Below, piece by piece: positions 13,488 to 26,074 of a stretch of DNA of 64,000 bases. The DNA is from Anoplopoma fimbria (taxonomy: Eukaryota > Chordata > Actinopteri > Perciformes > Anoplopomatidae): the NCBI RefSeq assembly GCF_027596085.1, contig NC_072457.1, positions 28,932,787-28,996,786 of the forward strand, given 5' to 3'. The notes beneath the pieces were generated by a model. It was given only the letters and a program-made list of their open reading frames with translations, ran no database searches and was not told the origin of the DNA. The translations under genes were made by a program, and so were the position numbers. Every line of letters starts with the position of its first letter. Positions within the stretch are counted from its first letter, which is position 1.

Positions 13488-14439
13488 CTATTTTCCCCTA
13501 AGCTTATTACAGGAGGTCAGCAAGTCCCCCGGCCACGTGTTTTCAACTATGCTAAGAAATGATGAAGCAATGTTACACCTCGCTTAGAAGGCATTAGCAT
13601 TTCCTAAGGCAAAGGACAGAGTGTGAGAGAGAGAAAAAGAGAGAGTGGGGGGGGGTTAGAGAAAGACTGAGAGGTGGGAATTCAATTCACTCACAATTGG
13701 TATAATCTTTACACAGTTTATGTCCCTGATGAAAATATGCTCTTGAAATTCTAAAGAAAACAGTGGCTCTGATACTTATTTTCAGCGAGTTTATAACCAT
13801 GTGATTTATTGTATTTTTCTTTTCGTTTATTTTAAGGTTATCTTTCGGACGGGACTGGGAACTTTTCAGGAAAGCATGCAGGCTTGGATGGGAGAACAGG
13901 GTCGGCGGAGGGGGAAAGGTCCCCACTCTGTTCGGCCCCTTTGTACTGGGCTGACGAGTGCGTCCTGACAGGGTTAACGTACCGTGAAGAGGTTAAACAA
14001 ACGGACATTCCCCTCAGAAATCCTTCAGACACATAAGGCCTTATACGTGGGGATATTGGCAGTGGTGGTCTCATCCCAACCAGGGGATTGGAGGTTCACT
14101 CACCTGCTAGACCAACTTTTTACAGACTTGCCTATTTATTAAATTCAATATCAATAAACTGATGTGAATTTCAATGGTCTTCTTAAGTTCAACTGGAATT
14201 TATAATTGTGATATATCAATTAGGACATTTGTGTCTGAAATTATTTTCATCTAACCTGACAGACTTGTATGTAAACAGAGTTTTTACAACAACGTTATCT
14301 GAAATCATCATCTGCAAAATTAGCATAAGGATGTGGCATGTTTTGTTTTACTGAGACCCTGTTTTAAATTTAGAGTTGGATTTGTTGGTTTATGCTTGAT
14401 TTTTGCTGGGACTATCAGAGGAAGTAGAAATGAATGGAT

Positions 14440-14660
14440 TCCTGAATAAGCTTATTCATTTTAGACCCGCCTGTTTCGTCAGGTGCATCAGCCCATCAAC
14501 ACCCCCCTCTCAAAGAAGACATTTGTATATCATTTGATGATTGATACTTGCGTCACTGCCTATTAATGTAATCCAATGTGTGTGGATTAAAAAGACCCGT
14601 GGTCAAAATCCTTGAACCTGATCATTTGGCCGGGGATTAAAAGGTTGGACCCTTCCATTT
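14440..14660. promoter_or_regulatory. Candidate conserved non-coding block with 16 bp palindrome
   Basis: TGAATAAGCTTATTCA at 14443-14458 is a perfect palindrome. It is followed by unique sequence holding TTGATGATTGAT, ATTAATGTAATCC and GGATTAAAA, which are typical homeodomain-type cores. It lies about 6.7 kb upstream of hmx1. The regulatory role is inference. Confidence 0.27.
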
Positions 14661-16009
14661 AGGGACATAAAAATAATATTATGTTACATCAGGGCTGACA
14701 ATAATAAGATGTATTGTACCATATATAAAACAAACTGCATTCTTCAAATGAGTGGCCCACTGACACAAATACATGAGGCAGAAGGATCTAGAAACTAGGT
14801 TACAGCAGGCTCTGAATGAATTCTTAATAATGAAGGAGATAAACATGCACATCACATCAGAGCAAACAGATGTGGAAGGAAAGTGGCATTTCTAGAAAGG
14901 GGATCGTCTACAGTGAGTTGTTTCTTCGTTTCTTAATGGGTTTTTTCATAAGTAGAAATGCTTTTCAGATGCGGCAACATCGGTAAAGTCTATCTTGAGG
15001 AGGAAAACAAAGTGCCCGAGGTGTAAAGCAAATGCTTTTTGATACAAATATGAGTGTGCTGACTTGAGATCCCAGTACAACATGAATGAGAGTAAAAATA
15101 CCAAAACACTCTGAAGTCTCAAAAATCTCTTCCAAGCATTCCTCGTCGTGAGGCTTGCGTTGATACGGAGCTAAACATGCCTTGCTAAGGTCTGGCATTC
15201 GTAGGGTATATGCTGTTGACTTGCACTGAGAGGATAGAGAACGGCAGAGATTATGGGCAATTAAAGCCCACTTTATGCTGGTCTGCTGGCGTCACAAAGT
15301 CTGGCCAGGAATGCTCACCTCGGCTAATACTATCAATGAGAACAAACTCTGCAGCATCAACTTATTATGTACGGTGAATTATTAATGCCAGAGCTAGCAT
15401 GATCCGGCTAAGCTGGCTTGCAAATTATGAAAGCAAGTATGCAATGAGAATGAACAGTTAAATACTGCACGATTCTGAGAAGAGATGAAAAGGCTTCTTC
15501 TCTCTAATATAAAACTGGCTAATATTACAGATATTAATATACATGCTAGTGGATAGATCCCATTTTTGTGGGTTTACACAGAGAATATGACCGGAGGGTA
15601 ATGACATCTTATGTTAATACTGCAATAAGGCTGTTTTGGCTGCATAACTGCTCAGATGATTAATAACTACTGGAAATATAAACCACAGGTGCAATGCACT
15701 CTGTTCACCATTAGAGGGCCTTCCCACAAGCCCAAAACTAGTGTCTCTTAATAGGTGGCAGCTCTCGGATCTGTGTGGCTGTCACAAGTCTCGGTGGTTC
15801 AATTTAGCCAGCTCATTAATGTTAAGAGACATTTTCTTTGTTTGTGTCTGTATTCTCTCATTGAAGAAAAAAATAAACAAAATAAATATATAAGTGGGTC
15901 TGTGTTTTACTGTTTGTTTATAGACACACATGTATGAGACGCCTCAAATACATGTCAGCCGAGGTCACCATACTTCACTGAGTCACTAAGAAGACCTCTT
16001 AATGTAAAG

Positions 16010-16200
16010 GGAGCCGTGAAACGCCCCAGAGGAGATGCAGGCCTTCCTGTCTCTGCCTGCCTCCAGTGTCATGAACTGGGTCAAACTGTCTCCACTTTCA
16101 TTGACTGTAAACTCCTACTGAGAGAGATAGACTGCAGAGCCATTAAAGTCACACTCGAGGTAGTAATGGCTGTTATAAAAAGGTGATTAGATCTGGCTAA
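16010..16200. promoter_or_regulatory. Candidate conserved non-coding block
   Basis: Unique mixed-composition sequence ends in 'gttataaaaaggtgattaga', which resembles a TATA box or a GATA/homeodomain cluster. No ORF of note. It is flagged only because it contrasts with the surrounding AT-rich sequence. Confidence 0.18.
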
Positions 16201-18205
16201 TTTAAACATTTTAAAACAAGAGACTGTAGAGGAAATATCACTGATTAACAATTAGCAAATGTCTGCGTTTTATACTTGAAGCAAGAATAAACTGTAAATA
16301 CTGTCCGCAGAAATGCAGACAGAAAATTCAAATCTGTAAGCATCTTCACTTCTTATATATCTCATTCTTGTTACTTTTGTAAACAAAAGCTTGTCTGTAC
16401 CTGAACAGAACAAATTTAATTGATTATGGCTGGCAACAATAGTACTAGAAAATATGTAATGTTGTTTTTGTGCAAGAATTTCAAAGATTATAATTATCGT
16501 TATGTACAGTCAATTTGGTTTTCAAAAAAAACATGAAATTAAGACTCACAGCCACCTCACGGAGGACTCCCATTTTCTCCTGGAGGATAATAACACAAAC
16601 TATAAAACTGTGTTTTGCTGCACCGAGGGCTGGAAAACACTCACAGCCGCCAACTGGAGAAACATGCTCAATTTGATGCAGCTGTCTCAAAGAGCACAAG
16701 CTGATGAGGTGATTTTTGTGTGGTGAAACTGTACTTCAGAGCTGTGGTGGCATGGAGGGGGCTGAGGCTGTGGAGCAGGCCAGCAGGTCACATAAAGCAA
16801 AGGGCACGCCAGGCTGGATAAGGATCAGAGGAGGAAAGAGGAAAGTGAGCGAGGGGCCTCTGGGTCTTGGCTGTCGGCCCCCAGAGCAGGGGGCACTGGC
16901 CGGGGTGCCACATCGTTCAGACGGGCTCGTGTACACAGAGAAACCTGATCTAATGTGGAGTTTTGACACATAAAAATATCTTCATCAAAGAGTTGGTACA
17001 CTTACATCTACTCAAGGGCTCTACGTAATTTTGACTGAGATAATTGTTCATTATTTGAGTATTTACGTTACACGCTGCTTAACATTTTGTACTCCTCTAC
17101 ATTCACATGACAGCTACTTTTCAGATTGAACATTTTAATTAAAAAACACAAGCCTAAGAAGCATTCAAAAGACACTGTAATGCCAGAGATTAAATCGCAC
17201 CTTTCTTGCTCCTAACCCCTTGCAAAAAAAGTTCTTATCACAATGTGATGTATAAGAGATGTTGGAGACATTTCCCCTCTAAACTACTCAGATGGTTTCA
17301 TTTAAATAGCAGTGTGAGGCACAGAAAGGAAAAATGATCCACTATTTCACAGAAACAGTAGAGAATCGAGGAAAGTGCAAAAGCGAATACAAATTTGTTC
17401 AGCAGATCTTAGTTTTTTCTTCATTCCTTTCCCATTAACCATCTCATGACCCCTCAGATCTGTTTCCATTTTGCGGGGCCGACATCCTATGTTGGGAACC
17501 ACTGGACTAAAATACTGAACTGTATTAAAGCCAGCTCTGCTTCCAACAGCTGCAATATCAAAATGCTAACTGAGAAATGCAGTAGAATGTTGTGCTACTT
17601 GCTTAAGAAAAACATTTTGTTGACAGCATCTGAACAGATTTATAAAAATCGGGAAAACAATGTAATTTAATAGAGCTTAATGAACATTTTAGTCAACCTC
17701 TACATTACATTATCTGAGAGCAATAAATCAGAAAAAAAGGTGTACTATTATGTTAGAAAAATTAAATATTGTTTTGGCTTCTTTGCTGCAATTATGGTAA
17801 ACTAATTTGATTTGGGCATAATTTGTGAATTATTGAAAGCTAGGCCTGTAGCCTCAAGAGAATTTGTAATTTGGTTTCAATATGTTAAACGTTTGCATGC
17901 ACCTGGTCCATGGCATATGTTCACATGAACGGAGTACATTTTTTGTTATTTGTTTAGACATATTAAAATGTATTAGTGTGTTTTTCCTATGGAGTTTATT
18001 ATAGATCAAGTTCAAGTTCTTTTTTTTTTGTTGCTGCATAAACCCCACAGCAGACGGACATTATGCTGCCGGACAGGTGCCAGACTCTCTTCAACACACG
18101 GCTCATGATGATGCTGTCTGCGGTGAGTGTTAGGTTGAAGAGCAACATTACCGCTGATCCTCGGTCAAAGGGTGAGTGCGGCCTTGAGGAGAGGAGGAGG
18201 GGGAG

Positions 18206-18244
<39 letters not shown>
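18206..18244. repeat. GA microsatellite
   Basis: About 19 GA units inside a purine-rich stretch. Confidence 0.95.
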
Positions 18245-18250
<6 letters not shown>

Positions 18251-19120
18251 GCTGGAGTTAAAGGTCATCGCCGCTGACTCCATTGAGGGAAATAAAAAGC
18301 TCAAATGTCTTGCCATTTCAGCGCAAAGGGTAAAGACGCCCGTCAGCACTCATTTAAATGTTTCAGATGACCCGATGGTTATGATCTTATCCTAATCTGT
18401 CCGATGAGAAACATATGACTCTTCTTCAGAAACTCTTGTCTGTGTTTGCACAGTAGGCTCTTGGTCCCGTGATGAAGCAGCAGCACCGTTTGGAGATTAC
18501 TTTATTTTCATGTTGTTGTCTAGGATTAGGGCATATACTTTTAAAGAGGATTATTTTTTCCGAGGAACTAAAGGTGTGTGGCTCGAAGTAAAAAGGTTAT
18601 GTATAATTATTTAAAAAAGAAAAGAAAACCACGGTAAAGACAGTAGATCAAACGTCTGGTCCACTGCGGTTTTGCACCACTATTCATTTCGATATCTCCT
18701 GATTTTTTATTTTTTTTCGGTGTAGGCTACAACATGAAACTATAAGGCAAAACAAAAAATAACTTAAATAATTACACTGGGTCAATCAAACTGCACAGTT
18801 TGATGTAGGCCACTGCAACATTGTATAATTATTGAGATAAAGAGACAACGCAGTTATACTTAATGAAACCAATTAACCACAGACTAACAGGCCTCTTTGA
18901 TGCAGCATCTTCAATACGCAGAATTCCACGCTAATCGTAATTCTGAACAAACCATCCATCCATCCAAATGATTGTTATACACGCCTAATGGGTATAACTG
19001 AAAGTCTTTAAATGAGGTCAAAGGTTATCCAAACTTTGTATAATAAATCAGAGGCCTCTTAAAATGACGAAAAACACGGGTAAGCTTGGTTTTTACATTC
19101 GTATGATGGCATAAAGAGCA
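18245..19120. other. Unique intergenic sequence
   Basis: No gene, RNA or repeat was recognised. The sequence is AT-rich with scattered homeodomain-like cores. Confidence 0.5.

Positions 19121-19206
<86 letters not shown>
19121..19206. repeat. CA microsatellite
   Basis: About 42 CA units with one AAAC interruption near the start. Confidence 0.95.
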
Positions 19207-19210
<4 letters not shown>

Positions 19211-19375
19211 AAAATCTCCACACTGTCGTTCCCTGTCAGCTAATAGCTGGCTGTGAGCCGTCCTATGTCAGAGTGCACCAGGGGGAGCTGCCCTGGCGGA
19301 TCTTTATTTTGATTTGCACTCTAATTGACCCAAATAAAGACTACTGTACCACGAACAGAGGTCTTTCTACTGGCT
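19207..19375. promoter_or_regulatory. Candidate conserved block between CA and GA tracts, 2 kb upstream of hmx1
   Basis: This is unique sequence with TCAGCTAATAGCTGG, then GATTTGCACTCTAATTGACC and CAAATAAAG. AT cores with a balanced GC background look like a vertebrate developmental enhancer. It is the only substantial unique block in the 2 kb before the hmx1 start. Inference only. Confidence 0.3.
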
Positions 19376-19391
19376 ATGGCCTGGAGGGGGG

Positions 19392-19392
<1 letters not shown>

Positions 19393-19442
<50 letters not shown>
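19393..19442. repeat. GA microsatellite (left flank of SINE-like element)
   Basis: About 24 GA units directly before the SINE-like element. Confidence 0.95.
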
Positions 19443-19445
<3 letters not shown>

Positions 19446-19680
19446 TTTGTAGCACTTACTATATTCGGATTAGTCTGTTGCAATTATTGTTTTCGTAGTA
19501 ATTTGCCTCTGCACTATACTTTTGCTCTGGTTTATGCTTTAAGATGCTTGTTTAAGAAAGGAGATGCACTTATGACTTCTGGTGACTAGTAGTTCTCTTG
19601 AATACCTATGTTGAATACACTTCCTGTAAGTCGCTTTGGATAAAAGCGTCTGCTAAATGACTGTAATGTAATGTAATGTA
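19443..19680 (+). mobile_element. SINE/LINE-tail retroposon
   Basis: The end 'gtaagtcgctttggataaaa', then 'gcgtctgctaaatgactgta', then a TGTAA repeat is a widespread teleost retroposon tail (L2-type LINE and partner SINEs). The upstream part ('cttactatattcggattagt') belongs to the same dispersed family. GA tracts flank it on both sides, so it may have inserted into a GA microsatellite. Confidence 0.7.
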
Positions 19681-21020
<1,340 letters not shown>

Positions 21021-21091
21021 TAATTCTTCTTTCCTTGGAAAACCCCCATTTGCTGTTGTGATCGTCCAGTCTCTGGGTGTCCTCTCGTTAG

Positions 21092-21220
21092 TGTCTCACT
21101 GTCTCACTGACTTGTCTCACTGTCCTGCTGTCTCACTGTCTCACTGTCCTGCTGTCTCACTGTCCTGCTGTCTCACTGTCCTGCTGTCTCACTGTCCTGC
21201 TGTCTCACTGTCCTGCTGTC
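21092..21220. repeat. 16 bp minisatellite next to hmx1
   Basis: Tandem units of CTGTCTCACTGTCCTG, about five perfect copies plus degenerate TGTCTCAC copies on the left. It ends about 100 bp before the hmx1 start codon. Confidence 0.9.
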
Positions 21221-21318
21221 CCGTCTCTATAATGACTGTTCGGGCTGTTTGGCTGCCCTGACGCACAAACACAGGATCCGCTCGTTTCTGCGTAAAAGCA
21301 CCATCAACACCAAAAAAC
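21221..21318 (+). promoter_or_regulatory. hmx1 proximal 5' region with TATA-like box and short uORF
   Basis: Between the 16 bp minisatellite and the hmx1 ATG lies about 98 bp of unique sequence. It has a TATAAT-like string at about 21228-21233 and a possible upstream ORF of nine codons (21232-21261, MTVRAVWLP then stop). The transcription start is not visible from sequence, so TATA and uORF are alternative readings of overlapping bases. Certainty is low. Confidence 0.35.
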
Positions 21319-24300
21319 ATGCAGGAGAAGCTGACGGAGAACCAGACTCCCACTCCACCGAGGACCTCGTCGTTTTCCATAGAGAACATACTGGGGAAGG
21401 GACATGGACACGGATCCAGAGGCCGAGGACTGAAGGCGCACCACGCCGAGGAGAGAGCTCCATGCCCGGATGGCTGCAGCTCCTCCTTCAGCCTCAGACC
21501 TCTGGAGGCACCGCACAGTGAGTACAGTCCTGAATAGATGATTATCTTACCCAAAACATGCAATGCAACTATTTAAACTGTGTTAAAATCTTACTGCTGT
21601 TACTGTCAGCATGGGTGTTATTATATTATTATATTATTATATTATTATATTCCTTTATTGAAATTCAAGTGTTGCAGCAGCTCAACTACACAGACAATAA
21701 ATACACATACTATACAACTACACAGACAATAAATACACATACTATACAACTACACAGACAATAAATACACATACTATACAACTACACAGACAATAAATAC
21801 ACATACTATACAACTACACAGACAATAAATACACATACTATACAACTACACAGACAATAAATACACATACTATACAACTACACAGACAATAAATACACAT
21901 ACTATACAACTACACAGACAATAAATACACATACTATACAACTACACAGACAATAAATACACATACTATACAACTACACAGACAATAAATACACATACTA
22001 TACAACTACACAGACAATAAATACACATACTATACAACTACACAGACAATAAATACACATACTATACAACTACACAGACAATACATACTATACAACTACA
22101 CAGACAATAAATACACATACTATACAACACACAAAATAAAGATAGAAGTATGATTGACCATCATTTGTATTAACTATTGGCATGTATTATTGCTACAAAA
22201 ATAAGTTGCATTATGTGAACTTCATGGTGTATCAGAAGTAACACTATGATTTTAAGTTAAAAAAAGAACAGCATAAGGTACTTATTGCATACTGTCGTCG
22301 GTTCTAGGCCACACTTGCTATTTTCATTTACTTTACTAAGTGGTTGGTGGCATTATTTATTTAGTTGTGTAAATGTATTAAAGGTTGTTTTATTAGAACA
22401 ATGAGTAGAAAGCCATGCTCTGATTCGCATGATGTGTTTCGCTCGTTATATATATATATATATTATATGGTTATATATATATATATATATATCATGTTTT
22501 ATTAGAACAATGAGTAGAAAGCCATCTCTGATTCGCATGATGGGTTTCGCTCGGTCACTCACCCCGGGTAAAGGCTACAGAACCCGGGCATCGACCTGTG
22601 AAACACTCTCAGGCTGGATGTCTCATGTGTGACCACAATAAGCGTAATTCGGCCTCTACTGTAGAACCAGAGGACGTTCCATCAAGAGATCCGTGTTCAA
22701 CCCGTCGATTACGCACAAATGCCCAGAATAAATAGCAGTGCACGTCAACGTGACGCGTTTTACGCACATTCAGTGTCATTTGTCCCACTCACACTCATTA
22801 TTATTATATATTATTATATTATTATATTCCTTTATTGATCCCCATGGGGAAATTCAAGTGTTGCAGCAGCTCAACTACACAGACACAGACAATAAATACA
22901 CATACTATACAACTACACAGACAATAAATACACATACTATACAACTACACAGACAATAAATACACATACTATACAACTACACAGACAATAAATACACATA
23001 CTATACAACTACACAGACAATAAATACACATACTATACAACTACACAGACAATAAATACACATACTATACAACTACACAGACAATAAATACACATACTAT
23101 ACAACTACACAGACAATAAATACACATACTATACAACTACACAGACAATAAATACACATACTATACAACTACACAGACAATAAATACACATACTATACAA
23201 CTACACAGACAATAAATACACATACTATACAACTACACAGACAATAAATACACATACTATACAACTACACAGACAATAAATACACATACTATACAACTAC
23301 ACAGACAATAAATACACATACTATACAACTACACAGACAATAAATACACATACTATACAACTACACAGACAATAAATACACATACTATACAACTACACAG
23401 ACAATAAATACACATACTTACAACTACACACTACACAGACAATAACTACACATCCTCTGTCCTTACACCCTCACAGCCTCATGTCCTTACACCCTCACAT
23501 CCTCTGTCCTTACACCCTCACATCCTCTGCCTCACATCCTCTGTCCTTAGACCCTCACATCCTCTGTCCTTACACCCTACATCCTCTGTCCTTAGTTACA
23601 TCCTCTGTCCTTAGACCCTCACATCCTCTGTCCTTAGACCCTCACATCCTCTGTCCTTAGACCCTCACATCCTCTGTCCTTAGACCCTCACATCCTCTGT
23701 CCTTAGACCCTCACATCCTCTGTCCTTACACCCTCACATCCTCTGTCCTTACACCCTCACATCCTCTGTCCTTACACCCTCACATCCTCTGTCCTTAGAC
23801 CCTCACATCCTCTGTCCTTCCCTCACATTCAGGAAAAACTCCCCTAAAAACCCCTTTAACAGGGAGAAAAAAGGAAGAAACCTCTGGGAGAACGACAGAG
23901 GAGGGATCCTTCTCCAGGATGGACAGAATGCAATAGATGTCATGTGACCAGAATGAACAGCATAACAGAGATACAACACATTCAATGTATATGACATAAA
24001 TGATTCATATAATAAGACTACTTATAATAACAGCAGCAATTATTACAGTAGAATTATAGTTATGAAAATAGGGATAGTAATGTGATTAATAATAATAATC
24101 ATAATAATAGCAGTGGGTGTCAGTCGGCTCACAGCAGGAGGACAGACTACGGTCCAGGTACCACAACGATTCATGGAAACCTGCGAAGCGAGAAAGCAAA
24201 AAGGCTTCAGGGTGGAAGTAAAGCTAAAATGCTTAATGGTACAGGTAATAGTAATAGTAATGTGACTAGTAATAATAATGGTGGTAGTAGTAGTGGGTGT

Positions 24301-25304
24301 CAGCAGGGCCTCAGTAGGCGGCACGATGACAGTCCAAATATAACCCCGATTCCTGGGAACCTGCGAGGCGAGAAAGCAAAAAGGGCTTCAGGGTGGAAGT
24401 AAAGCTGAAATGCTTAATGGTTTACACATGCGCACCCAGCTCTCTAATTGCAAAATAAAAATGGCATTACACTTCAAATGTATTAAAATTCCCAAAAATC
24501 TTTAAGTAAGTGAAAATGTCACTTTTCATTCATTTTCTTCTGATGCACCTTTCTATTTATGTTTTATTCCGATGGACTGAATTATTAAACACATTGAACT
24601 AGTTTGTTTTAAGGCCAACAACACATCAGATCTCTGCTCTGGGATATAATGGTTTGAAAAGTCTCTCATGTTGCTGCTTTTTTTTTCTCCTTTCAGGTCC
24701 AAGAGACACATACATCCTAGAGATACACAACACGAGTCCAGACCACCACTGCTGCTCCACACTGACCGCTGACAGGTGCTCCCCCGCCGGGTCTGAGCCC
24801 ATAACGGAGTCCAGCGACGACACTGACCGCAAAACAACCGACAGCACCCTGACAGACGACAGTGAGGACATGCACACCGGGTTGGACTCCTCGGACCCGA
24901 GCTCCACCCGCAAGAAGAAGACCCGCACCGTGTTCAGCCGCAGCCAGGTGTTTCAGCTGGAGTCCACCTTTGATGTGAAACGGTACCTGAGCAGCTCGGA
25001 GAGAGCAGGACTGGCAGCTTCTCTGCACCTGACAGAGACTCAGGTGAAGATCTGGTTTCAGAACAGGAGGAATAAATGGAAGAGGCAGCTGGCGGCGGAC
25101 CTGGAGGCCGCACATGTCCCCCACTCCACCCGGAGGATAGTCAGGGTCCCCATCCTGTACCATGAGGGGCCTTCAGGCTCAGCTCTGGGCTTCATGAACG
25201 GACATCCTCTCTCTGCGGGCTTCTCCAGCTCCATCAACTACCCTCTGTCCTCGTTTGCTCACTCCATGAGCTTGTTAAGATCACAGATGACCGGTCTGGT
25301 CTAA
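21319..25304 (+). CDS. hmx1: HMX-family homeobox transcription factor Hmx1 (two exons)
   Basis: The coding sequence joins 21319-21517 and 24697-25304, giving 268 aa. The donor is CACA|GTGAGT at 21518. The acceptor is a T-rich tract ending CAG at 24696. The split codon reads Ser67 and the frame continues. Residues 19-25 (FSIENIL) resemble the eh1/tinman motif that recruits Groucho corepressors. Residues 98-137 are acidic and Ser/Thr-rich. The homeodomain is residues 139-198, with WFQNRR at 186-191 and HMX-type Asn at homeodomain position 54. After it come the family block [11 protein letters not shown] (213-223) and a C-terminal end [10 protein letters not shown] that matches HMX1 rather than HMX2 or HMX3. 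Known for the family: nuclear DNA binding at CAAGTG-type cores, with roles in eye, ear and craniofacial development. The protein is shorter than mammalian HMX1, mainly in the N-terminal linker. The start is the only ATG that places the eh1-like motif near the N terminus. It lies 2.2 kb upstream of hmx4 on the same strand. Certainty is high for family and exon 2, and good for exon 1. Confidence 0.93.
21624..21683 (-). mobile_element. Antisense retroposon tail next to minisatellite array A
   Basis: TTATA repeats, then 'cctttattgaaattcaagtg' and 'ttgcagcagctcaa' lead straight into array A. The copy at 22798-22873 has the same join plus the TCCCCATGGGGAA box missing here. Read on the minus strand it is a LINE-type 3' end (TTTCCCC...GGGGATCAATAAAGG). 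Confidence 0.65.
21684..22130. repeat. 32 bp minisatellite array A (about 14 copies)
   Basis: The 32 bp unit begins CTACACAGACAATAAATACA and continues CATACTATACAA. Copies are nearly identical, with a short unit near 22081. The same unit forms arrays at 22874-23454 and 26662-27308. Confidence 0.95.
22386..22553. repeat. Direct duplication of about 60 bp around a TA tract
   Basis: 22386-22445 and 22495-22553 share the sequence 'ttattagaacaatgagtaga' and 'tgattcgcatgatg' onward, with only a few differences. They are separated by a TA-rich tract (22446-22492). Confidence 0.85.
22798..22873 (-). mobile_element. Antisense retroposon tail next to minisatellite array B
   Basis: TTA/TATTA repeats are followed by 'cctttattgatccccatggg', 'gaaattcaagtgttgcagca' and 'gctcaa', then array B. 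The palindromic CCCCATGGGG box and AATAAAG (minus strand) match the LINE tail seen at 50471-50500. Confidence 0.7.
22874..23454. repeat. 32 bp minisatellite array B (about 18 copies)
   Basis: Same 32 bp unit and orientation as array A. The last copies are degenerate and run into the 23 bp minisatellite. Confidence 0.95.
23455..23826. repeat. 23 bp minisatellite (cacatcctctgtccttagac-type)
   Basis: About 15 units of 23 bp with two sub-types differing in TTAG/TTAC. It immediately precedes the dispersed repeat below and, from memory of fish genomes, often travels with it. Confidence 0.9.
23827..24422 (+). repeat. Dispersed teleost repeat with internal tandem duplication
   Basis: It starts 'aggaaaaactcccctaaaaa', followed by a 'cctctgggagaac' segment and 'agaggagggatcc'; this is a common teleost interspersed repeat. 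Two related 3' modules (about 24113-24240 and 24293-24422) each run from 'gtgggtgtcag' to 'aaaatgcttaatgg' or a variant. It has no coding capacity and the class is unassigned. Confidence 0.7.
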
Positions 25305-25565
25305 AGACTATTACTGGTTGTGTCAAGTTTATAACATAAACTCACTTAATATCGAGTCGTGCAATAACCAACAAGGCCGCAGAACAAGCTGCTGACTGCA
25401 ATCCAAAGAGCCAAAGAACTTGAATTATAAGTGGCAGTGATGGATCCTCTGTGTGTGTTCATGTACTGGAGCTATACTGTATGTTTGAATACACACATAT
25501 TTTTGCAAAGTTTTATATTTAAAGCCACACATTTTTCCAAATTTGTCACTTTTTTTCCACATAAT

Positions 25566-25571
25566 AATAAA
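25566..25571 (+). terminator. Candidate hmx1 polyadenylation signal AATAAA
   Basis: This is a canonical AATAAA hexamer 262 bp after the hmx1 stop codon, embedded in an A-run. A second AATAAA at 26037-26042 is an equal alternative. No GT-rich downstream element was established. Confidence 0.3.
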
Positions 25572-25731
25572 AAAAAAAAACAACAACCACACAATTGTCT
25601 GCTTTTTCTTTTGTGCATAATAACTCAGATGTGTCTCTTAATCTTAACGTGGAGGGTCAGACAGAGAGGAGAGTGTGCAGGTGTCTTTTTAGGAAACGAC
25701 AAAGTTAAGTTTACACTAAGTTTCTGCTACA

Positions 25732-25806
25732 CTTAGGCCTCTGCTAAATGACTGTAATGTAATATAATGTAATGTAATGTAATGTAATGTAACTTAGGCC
25801 TCTGCT
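25732..25806 (+). mobile_element. Severely 5'-truncated retroposon with 14 bp target-site duplication
   Basis: CTTAGGCCTCTGCT occurs at 25732-25745 and again at 25793-25806. Between them lies only AAATGACTG followed by TAATG repeats, which is the extreme 3' tail of the retroposon found at 19443-19680. The insert is about 47 bp. Confidence 0.7.
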
Positions 25807-26074
25807 CTGGCTATCCAAGCTCTTCTTACCAGCTGAGCCTCTTGTTCATTAAATAATCTATAGGAGAAAATTAAATATTGTTTGCCCATCAGTGCTATGT
25901 AAAAAAATATATTTTTTAAATAACCAGGATACAAAAATGCACTGAGAAGTCTCGTTTCCATTTATTCTTACACATGCTTTAAAAAACATAAACAAAAGCC
26001 AAGCAGGTCGTGTTATTGTGTTGTTGCTGGAAGGAAAATAAATTAGAATTACACATTAGAATAAGTGGAAACGA

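Larger units (their letters stand above)
13488..18205. other. Gene-free upstream flank of hmx1
   Basis: I found no coding exon. It is mostly unique sequence with modest repeat content. Blocks of higher complexity at 14440-14660 and 16010-16200 are listed as possible regulatory elements. A GC-rich patch at 16740-16940 has a short open frame on both strands but no recognisable domain. Confidence 0.55.
21518..24696 (+). other. hmx1: hmx1 intron 1, filled with repeats
   Basis: This 3179 bp GT-AG intron starts GTGAGT and ends in a pyrimidine tract plus CAG. It contains two arrays of the same 32 bp minisatellite, each next to an antisense retroposon tail. It also holds a roughly 60 bp direct duplication around a TA tract, a 23 bp minisatellite and a teleost dispersed repeat with an internal duplication. 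Only the first about 100 bp, parts of 22140-22385 and 22560-22790, and the last about 250 bp are free of obvious repeats. Confidence 0.88.

Noticed and set aside
24654..24696. Alternative hmx1 N terminus reading upstream of the exon 2 acceptor
   Set aside because: It begins at a non-ATG codon and runs through the pyrimidine tract; the exon 1 join is in phase and supplies the eh1-like motif.
24717..25163. 148-codon minus-strand open frame
   Set aside because: Antisense shadow of the hmx1 homeobox exon.
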